NCBI GenBank assembly: GCA_910591455.2
Contig: OU342820.1
Coordinates: forward strand, 19,314,128-19,378,127
Direction: 5' to 3'
Origin: Pholis gunnellus
Lineage: Eukaryota > Chordata > Actinopteri > Perciformes > Pholidae
Length of the DNA: 64,000 nt
Positions 24,614 through 34,900 of this stretch are shown piece by piece. The notes under the pieces are model-generated. The model saw only the letters and a list, made by a program, of their open reading frames with translations, made no database searches and was not told where the DNA came from. The stretch's first letter is position 1; every line of letters starts with the position of its first letter. Both the position numbers and the translations under genes were made by a program.

Positions 24614-25431
24614 ATGACAAACCAGTCGACAGCCAACCAGTCCAACACGAACAAGAAGGAGAAAGAGGAAAGTCAGCGAGATGACAACACAGACGTTGCG
24701 TACAAAGATGCAGGCCACTGCAGCCGCAACACCCACAACCTGCTGCTGGCACTCACCGTTTTGGGTATGCACGGACCGGGAAACTCTATTATTACGCTAT
24801 TCAGTGTGTTACTGCAGCACATTTCCATTAGCTGGTGAAAGCTGTATTGTTGTTGTTAAAAAAAATGTAACGTCCCAAATTGAATTCCCTTTGTGGTCGG
24901 TGTTATTGTTAAAAAAATAGCTTTTTGTGCTGCAGAAAATATTAACACGCACACTTGATGTACAGAGTCTGTGATCGTTTTCCCATGAGACGTCTCTGGC
25001 TTGTTGTCTTTAGTCTTCCTCTGTAAAAAAAAAGCCCTGCAAAGTAGAGAAGTGTGTTATTTTTGTCTGTCATTTGTCACCCAGATTTAAACCCGTTTAC
25101 ATTAACGTAGACGGATCTCATTACTCAAAGGTCTTACAGATGTAAGACAACACACTTTTCTCATATTTGGCTGATCATTTCCATTTTCTCTACTTGCCTC
25201 CTCTCCTCTCCTCTACTTTCCTCCCCTCCTCTCTTTTCCTCTCCCGTCCTCTCCTTTCCTTCTCTTCTCTATTTCCACTTCTTTCCTCTCCTCTCCCCTC
25301 CTTGCCTCCCCTCCTCTCTCCCCTACTCTCCTCATTTAACATCCCGAATTAATTCCATTTGCGGTCAGTTTTATTGTAGTAAAAATGGCCTTTTGTGCGG
25401 CAGAATATAGATATATATACTGTATATACAC

Positions 25432-25476
<45 letters not shown>

Positions 25477-28400
25477 GTAAACACACTTGATGTACAGAGT
25501 CTGTGATCATTTTCCCATGAGACGTCTCTGGCTTGTTGTTGTCTTTAGTCTTCCTCTGTAAACACTCTGGTATGTTTCTACATTGTCAAAAAAAAAGCCC
25601 TGCAAAGTAGAGAAGTTTGTTATTTTTGTCTGTCATTTGTCACCCAGATTTAAACCCGTTTACATTAAAGTAGACGGATCTAATTAGTCAGAGGTCTTAC
25701 AGATGTAAGACAACCCTTTTTTTGCGAGGGAAGAGAAGTAGAAGAAGTAGAGTCCTCAAAAAAACTAGAAACTAGAGGGTCTATCAACATGTGGTTAAAA
25801 CAGAACAGAGTTTTAGATATTTCTCATATTTGGCTGATAATTTGAACACATTTTCATTTTCTTTACAGTTAACCAAGAACACACAGTATCTGCTATTTAA
25901 ACTCTCCCCTTCCTTTATTTACTTTCCTCTTCTCCTCTCCTTTTTTTCCCTTCCTCCCCATTCCCTCCTCTCCTCTCCTCTCCTCTCCTCTCCCCTCCAC
26001 TCCTCTCCTCTCCTCAGGTGTTGTCATGGGAGTGCTGTTTGGGATGCTGCTGCGGTACATGTCGGTGAAGGACAGCTCCGCCCTCACGATGGTTTCCTTC
26101 CCTGGAGAAATCCTGATGAGGATGCTGAAGATGCTCATCCTGCCTCTGATCATCTCCAGCCTCATCACAGGTGTGTCCCTGCACACAGACACACAGAGGA
26201 AGTAATGTTTTCTCTTAGAGTGCAATATGTCCACAAATATTTGACATTCATTCAGAGTTCCAACTTTTCAACTCACTGGTTCATGATGAGCATGAACATA
26301 TATATCAAAATATATCAAACTAAAATCATAATGTTAAACTTTAGCTTTTTACAAGCATTTTAAGAGCAATCTTGTACAGCCAGCTGGCATTAAATCCCAA
26401 ATGCACCATTTTATTGAAAGTTTTTCTTCTTTGAAAACAAGGAGAACAAGATATTGACCAAATTCATGTGAACCTCAGCTGTGCTTTGAGAGTAATGCTA
26501 ACAGTGCCTGCTAAATGCTAACATGCTGTATGTTCGTTATACTAACATGCTAAACATTTGCATATTACCATGCTAACTGTACATCGTATCAAGAGAAAAT
26601 GCTAAATGTAACATGCTAAATGTAAGCATAACATGCTGAATGTACATTCTTATGTTAGCATTTTATATGTACTGCTGGTTCTATGGCTAACAAAACATTG
26701 CATGCTAAACGCTAACACGTAAATAAGTGTGTAACACTAAAATGCTAAATATCATCATGGGAACTGGACACAAGTTAACCATCTGAAGTGGGCATATTAA
26801 GAGCAGTTTTGTGTACATGATGACACTGATGGTCGTCTGTCTCGTTCAGGGCTGGCTGGTCTAGACGCCCGCTCCAGTGGCAGGATGGGTAGTCGAGCCA
26901 TGGTGTACTACATGACCACCACTATAATCGCTGCCATCCTCGGGGTCATCCTGGTGTTGGGGATCCACCCGGGGAACCCCAAACTGAGGGGAGAAACGTC
27001 AACCTCGGCCCCGAAGAACCAGGAGGTCAGCAGTATTGACGCCTTCCTGGACCTGCTCAGAAACCTCTTCCCTGAGAACCTGGTGCAGGCCTGCTTCCAA
27101 CAGGTAGCCTCAGCATCTGAAATATGTCTCTGGAACCGTTATATTAGTCTTTATTCATGCACACTCTATTAACGTCTATTTAATTGCTTTCTGGAGCTTT
27201 CGATCATATCACATGATCTTGATCAGCAGAGGAAGGTCAAGAAGGAACTTCGGAGCTCAGCTTTTAAACTGAACTTGACGAGAAGTCCTTGTCGTGTTCA
27301 GAAAAATGTAAATTTAAGCATCAAACTCTGTGCTAATGAAGATCATGTGATGTGATCTAAAGCAGTGGTTCACAGCTGCGGGTCGAGACCCTCACAGGGG
27401 GTCGCAAGATGAATCTAAGGGGACGTGAGATGAATACTGGGGAAGGAAATTCTGCTACATAATAATGTTTCATCATCCCGACTTTTCTCAGATCTTTGCT
27501 TTTTTCAAGAACCACTGTTGTGTTTTATCTCTTCCACCCTCAAACGAAGTCAAATGAAAGACTTTCATTATAGAAAATGATCTATTTTTGACTTAAGTGC
27601 TCACATCTGAAAGACATTGTGATGGAGGGAAGTAGATATGTTAATGGTTCACAAGCAAAAAAAGGTTGGAAACCACTGATCTAAAGCTCCAATACAACCA
27701 CTAAATTAACCTTGAGTTGAGATTGATTTGTCAACAACTGTCATCCAAACTCTAGCATTTTAATTGCTTTAACTATCGGAAAGACCTTTTTGTGTGAACA
27801 TAACAAAAAAAAAAAACACCACAGAGCAGAAAGTATTAACTGAGCGGTCTGACAGAGAGTTGTTAATGATTCTCTGGAGAATCTGGTTCTCCTCCGAACT
27901 CCAGACACAAGTTGTTCTGCATGTGTCAGCAATGAGAGAGAGGATGATTTAACTCGAAGGGTTTCGACCACAAAAAGGACCAAAAAAGTCCAAAGCTGCC
28001 TTCTGTTCTTGTGCATGTTACAGAATTGTGACCTTTGAAGTGGAATTGTCCAGTAACAAAAAAATGAAGTTTTTGTTAAAGCAAATACAAGCAGAGCTCC
28101 TAGAATAAAACAATGACATTTAAGGCTCTTTTTATTTAATAGCATTGCAGTTTGAATTACTGCTGTTTAGACAAAAGAAGCCGTAAACTGAGATGGAAAT
28201 GAAATAATACAAACAATCATTAATTGAAACCTTTGTTGAGTGATAAGGATATTTATGAAAGGAATAATAACATGATAAAAAGGTGAGACATCAGAAGCAC
28301 TTTGTTGTGAACACCAGCTGAACTCAGATTGTGATTTCCCGTCTGAATTCTTCAGTTACAGTAACGATCAGTCAGCTAATGGTGGACGACTACTGTTTAT

Positions 28401-28659
28401 CCAAGATGATCATTTTTAAACGATAATCCGAGTCTCAATCACGATGTGACTTCTTCTGGACAAATCCTGCGTTTCGCCCCCCCCCCCCCCCTCTCTCTCT
28501 TCGCGCTGCCATGCGTGTGTGTCTGAATGATTAGAAGTCGTCGTCTGCGTCGGACCGGGTTGAGGTTCAGCCCTTCTGCTGCTGCTAATCTCTTTACATC
28601 TGTAATGCTACATCTTTATTTACCACAGTCGGGCATCTGAGAGCACCAGCTTACAAACT

Positions 28660-28704
<45 letters not shown>

Positions 28705-31700
28705 GTCTGCATCTCTGTTTTACTGCTTCTTTTGTTTGTCTCATTGGGGGATTCATTGAAGTCATAAAAAGGCGTAATTGCTTTTGCAGGAAGGAATCGT
28801 CCTTCCCCTTTTAACCCTCTTGTCCCTCTTCTTTTTTTTTTTTTTTTTTTCCCTTTTGTTTTCTTCATGTGAGAATCTCTTGTTCCCTGTTGGGCCTTTT
28901 CTTTAAAACACAAATCTGAGTGTGCTGCGCCGCTGCCAAGCTTTTGTTTGCTCACGAACAATACCGGTTACAAAATCAGGGTTTTGCTGTGTGAATTATT
29001 ATCATAGGATTCTTACTAAGACTAGAATAAGCGTTGGCTATTCTTCTTATACACATTATAGCCACATAAACACAACAAACAAAACAGCTCATCTTATTGA
29101 ATTAACTGTCAATTTACTGAACGGACCAAATGACGTCAATGCACCGGCAATGAATTCCACCTGACCCATGTTTTCTGTTTCATGCTTGTTCTTGCTTTAG
29201 GGACTGTGAACGTTCTTTCTGTGTCATATCACGTCTGATAATTGTGTTTAGCAAACTTGAGAGAATAACCGTCTGAAACGTCTCCTTCCAGGTTCAGACG
29301 GTGCATAAAGCGTTGCTGGTCCCGGTTATAAACCAAACCGAGCCCATCTTAGTGAACAGGAAGAAGCTGGAGTACAAATGGGGCATGAACGTCCTCGGTG
29401 AGTCGACGGACGGGAGCTGATTTTATTTCCTAACTCACGGTGCTTTCCCCTCCAGTTTCCCGCTGACACGCTGCTTTGTGTCTTCCTCCAGGCCTGATCG
29501 GCTTCTTCATCACCTTTGGGATCTGCATGAGCAGGATGGGCGAGCGGGGGAAGACCATGTGCGACTTCTTCAACATCCTCAACGAGATTATCATGACGAT
29601 GGTTTCCATGATCATGTGGTCAGTGTCTTGTTTTTACCCCCCCCCCCCCCCCAGCCGCCGTGTGTGTGTTTGTGTGCGCCCATCTGCAAGCATGCGCAAC
29701 ATGTGTGTCTGTTTTTGTTCGCATTGCTTTGACATTCTGAAGATACCACACACGGAGGTCAGTGACAGTGATCTATAAGGCGAAGACGGCGTAGACGAGG
29801 CATGTTTGTGGGAACGAACCCCAGTGTCGGGACGTCGAAGACTGAAGAGGAGAGAGATGAAGAGGAAGAGGGAGAAAGGCTGTTAGTGAAGGACACGGAC
29901 AGATGGGAAGAGAGCGAGTGTTTCCCGGGCACATGGCTGGAGTCCGTGGTATGCTGGGGAGTAGCAGGGAGTCGGGGGCCCTGAACAATGTTGCTGACTC
30001 CCGGGGGAGTCGGGGTGGAAGATGTCCAAAATGTAATGGATCCACCGACGGCAGAGGAGCCACTTTGGCAGAAAGCAGATGAGGGCGGGAGAGACGGCGG
30101 GACGTGGAAAGATGCATGTGAGAGCACGTCTTCAGAGAGCAGTGCACTCCTTGAGGCTTCGCAGGACTCCGCGCTGGACGCGCAGAGAAAGACAGAGTAG
30201 TGGCACTCAGAGCGGGGGACGATGGGTGTGTGGGGGTGGGGGGGGTTGGAAGACAAACAGCAGGATGCTTGTGTTGCAGCAGCCCTCCGAGGACATCTAC
30301 ATGTGCAGCTGGACACCAAAGGAATCGTGTCCTTGTTCGTATCACTCTCACAGTATAAACAGATTACTCACAGGCCCACGGAGCTCGCCAAACACCCAGA
30401 GTCCAGTGTATACAAAAACACGTATCATACGAGGAACACATCCATCAAATCATACGCACGGCATGCTCCAGCAAACAGCTGTCCCGTGAATGCCAGGCTC
30501 GGGGGGTTCGGGCAGCACGCAGCTGACCTGGGAGAAGAGCAGGCCCGCCGCTTCGACTCGGACCAGGAGGAAGGGTTAGAGGGGGAACACCGACTTAATT
30601 CACGCTTTAACACAGCGCTCTGTATTCATGGAGGGGAACAACTGCACTCCAACGCTGGAAACCAGAGATCCAAGAATGTGTTCTTCCGAAGAGAAAAGTC
30701 TTCCTTTGACAGTCAATGAAGACGGGTTAGGTGTTGGCCAGACATGTATCTAGTCTTAAACTGATACATGCTTCCAGGTGCCAGATAATAAGCTTTCTTG
30801 GGCCGAGATTAATGATTATCTTCATCATTAACCGTTAAGTCTTCTAAAAGTCATAAATTGAGGCGATATTATGAAACATCTGGAAAATATTTGGCTTTTA
30901 CGAATAATTTATTATCCAAATAGTTCATAATGAATTGACTTATAAATGAGCTTTTTAGCGACTAAGATGAAAATGAGAAGCATCCTCAACTTTAATTTTC
31001 AGGTTTCAGCATGAATGTCGGATGATTTTGGACATTTTATTTACATTTTATATGATTTTATTTACAAGTATTTTGATAATTGATTCATTATTTAAATCGT
31101 TTTTCAAGCAAAAAGAACTGTATGATGAATTTGAATATTTGCTGCTTTTCCTGGTCTTAAATTATAAAATAGATATTGCCTGAGGAAACTGTTATGGATA
31201 TTTTTATCTATAGACCAAACGATTAATCGGTAAATAGAGAAAATAAACTGCACATGAATCGATTATGAAAATAATCGTAAGTTGCAGCTCTAAAATATTG
31301 AATGTTTTTTTCCCCTTAAGAATCATCTGAGGTCATTTATAAACCTCAATAAATGCATAACATCAGCAGTTTATTCATTTATATTCTGGCCTGATGCAGC
31401 GATGAAAGGATAGATAGAAATATACATATATATGAAGAATACATTTGCTAAAAGGGTTAGGGTTACCAACACCAGTTTGATAATACAACACAAAAAAATA
31501 TGTAGATAAGTAAGAACAGAGATATCTGTTTTTGCAAATGATCCCTTCATAGAGACATCAATTCAGCTCTGATGTGTCCTCCTAACTCTGTTCTCAGGTA
31601 CTCTCCTATCGGCATCGCCTCCCTGATAGCGGGGAAGATCGCAGACATCGGGAACCTGGAGATCGTGGCCAGGCAGCTGGGCATGTACATGGTGACCGTC

Positions 31701-31855
31701 ATGGTGGGCCTGCTGATCCACGGCTGCTTGATCCTTCCCGCTATATTCTTCGCTATCACCAGGAAAAGCCCTTTTACTTTCTACCAAGGGATCTTTCAGG
31801 CCTGGATCACGGCTCTGGGCACTGCTAGCAGGTAGGACAGCCTGCAGGAAGTGTG

Positions 31856-31900
<45 letters not shown>

Positions 31901-34900
31901 GTTCTCTGTTTGGGCATGTGTTAACACATGTGTGTCACATGTTTCTGTTTTCAACATCTATCCCTCGAGCAGCTGCAGTAGCTGCTGTGATTGATCGGCG
32001 TAGCCTGCTGCTCGCTTTTCAGCTATTTGGGTTCAATCTGAAACGGCTGAGGGCGAAACATTTTTTTGTATTTACTCAGACGAATCAGGACAGCGGAAGC
32101 CAAATGTGTGTAAGCACAGGCTATCATGGACAAGTCCATGTCAGACAGATCCAGTGTTGTAAATGTCTAATCCTTTTGGGATTAGTCGTCAGCAGCCACG
32201 CTGGCCCCGCCGTATCCTGCCCGGTCTCGGCTCGGCTCGCGCCTGCCCGGGAGTCTGCATCGCCGCTGAAACCAACTGTCATTTTGGCACATTACTGAGG
32301 CTTTAGTGAAAATGGGTAATCCTATCAACGTTTTCTCTAATTATATCATGACCCGAGCTTAGCAGGGCCAGGAATCAAATTCCTTTAATTCACATGTTGG
32401 AGGATTGCAACAGTGGCCTACACCAGCTGTTAGGAGGCTGTCGGCCGACTCAAATTTCCACTTTTCTTTTTGTCTCGACCCCAACTTCACCCCCTCACCT
32501 CCCTCCTCACCTCTGCACCTCTTCTGTCTTTCACCACCTGTCTACCTATTTTATAACACTTTGCTCCTGTTCTCTGTACGTCTGCACCTTTTTTTTTTAT
32601 CGTGCGGTGCCTTCTTCTTCTCTCAGTGCAGGAACGTTACCCGTCACCTTCCGCTGCCTGGAGGAAAACCTGAAGATTGATAAGCGCGTGACTCGCTTCG
32701 TGCTGCCCATCGGAGCCACCATTAACATGGACGGCACGGCGCTGTACGAGGCCGTGGCGGCCATCTTTATCGCCCAGATGAACGACATCTCCCTGGACAC
32801 CGGACAGATCATCACTGTCAGGTGAGGTCACATGGTGGTTGTTCTTGAGATGTTTCCCTGTTTCTGTCTTTATTTTGATTTACAAACATTTCAAATACAA
32901 TCAAACGTACACACAGAGTTTTATATTAGATCCTTAAATCTGTGGTTACCAACCCGTGGGCTGCGGACCAAGACTTGGCCGCGTAACATTTACTACTGAG
33001 AGTTTTTACAGAAAGAGCGATAAGAGGACTAACGTCTGTATAATAATATGCAAACACAGCAATGTTCTCGTTCTAAGAAGATAAGGAAGACAAGAATCAC
33101 AAAATCTTAGTGTTAATATCGCTTTCCCACTTAAAAAAAAGGCTGATCTACTAATCCAGAATCCATCAATATGCAATTATTAAAAAGTGTAGCTGCTGGA
33201 CACTACATGTCTTCTACTTTACTGAATAGTCATTATTTTTCTTTCTTCTTTCAGCGCCTTTAAGCACTTTTAATATTAATATTTAAAACTCATAATGAAG
33301 CTTCACAACACTTCCATGTGTTATTTTTTTTACATTATTGTTTTCACAAAGGAACAAGAGGTCTTATTAGTACCCAACTGAAAGTCACATGACATGATCT
33401 CAGCATTCTGATTGTTCTGTTGCAAACATTAAACGCAGTTGTAACCGTTTTAACTTAATGCCACGTTTAAAGGGTTGCGTTACAACATTCCTGGGAACCA
33501 GAGTAAAGAAAATTCCTTCACATTTTCATGTGACTTACATCAGTTTGAGGCCGTGTGCTTTAATTTAACAATATGTAGTCATGGCCCGACATCTTTATGT
33601 CCCGCAGTGAGGAAGTAAGATTTCCCTTTTCTGAGGTTGCAGCTAAACATTCATGTCTGATTGGAACCAGTCCGCCTGGATCAGACTCAGCTTGTATGCG
33701 GCCGCGGGTCACAAATGAAACTCAGCACTTTGAAGTTGTTTATTTTATGTCTTTCATCAACAGCCGTTCACCACCGAATTCCAAAATTTTCAAAAGCTCA
33801 GTTCTATCATCTGTGGTGGAGTTGTTCTAGAATAAGATCCACATGTGGCGTGTAAATCTTGCGATTGTCCAGTTTAACGTCCCGGTCTCAGCGGGGCGCT
33901 AATTAGCGCTGCAGTTTGTCAGAAAGGAGGACTGACGTGTAACTCAGAGCTCTGAGATCAGATGAACTGCATCGCGCGGTAAACTAGAAATGGCCTACAG
34001 TCACATCTGGGACCAACATGAACTGATAATACGTCTAATTGCAAACATGTCATGACGAGCATCATTCCACTGAGTGGTAAAGATTTGAATATGAAAACGA
34101 AGTCAGGAAACATCAAGAGATCCGGTTTTGTTTGGCAGTAAACCGCTGCAGGTAATTACCAATGGCTGAGGTCACGGTGACTACGTCCACTTTTTATTTA
34201 CAGTCTTTGGCACAAACTCAATAAATCACTGATAAAATATTGTCATCAGGATCCTGGAACTAAGAGACAGAAGAGTGACTTTGCTTCTACAGCGTGTCAG
34301 TATTACTCTCACATGTCAGTTTATTGTATTGTTCTAGTATCTAGCGTAGGACTCAACTATTTCTATATTTCGGCCTTCAATCACTGTCGTTCGAGGGGTG
34401 AGGACGTCTCAAACCAATGCTTTTGTCTTTCGTCTTTGATTCAGTCAGTACTAGAAACGATTCAGCACATCTAAAAATAGCCTGAATCCAGTTTTATTTT
34501 TTTATAAAAATGTATTACGCAACTCACATTTTGCAACTGTCTTCATGTATCTTTGTAGTGGAGAAAGTTGTTGTTATGATGTTAAAGTAACCCTGCAAAT
34601 CTATGTTAACCCTCTAGTAATCCTACAGGCGGTTACTGCGGTCACAGATCACTTTTTAAACCACTGGTGCAAAAACACGGCGATGTATGAAAGGATTAAA
34701 CTTTGCAAACGATTATTCTCAGAAATATGAGAACCTGTAGATTAGAACCTGTTACACGTGGAAAAGATGTTTGCGTGGAAATGTCGTTGAAATAACACTG
34801 TGCTGTTATCAGCTAAAGCAAAAACCACAAAACCACGATTCATGAAATTCATTTCTCTTCATCTCATTTATCCCTGAAGTCGTCACGTCTGCATGCAGAG

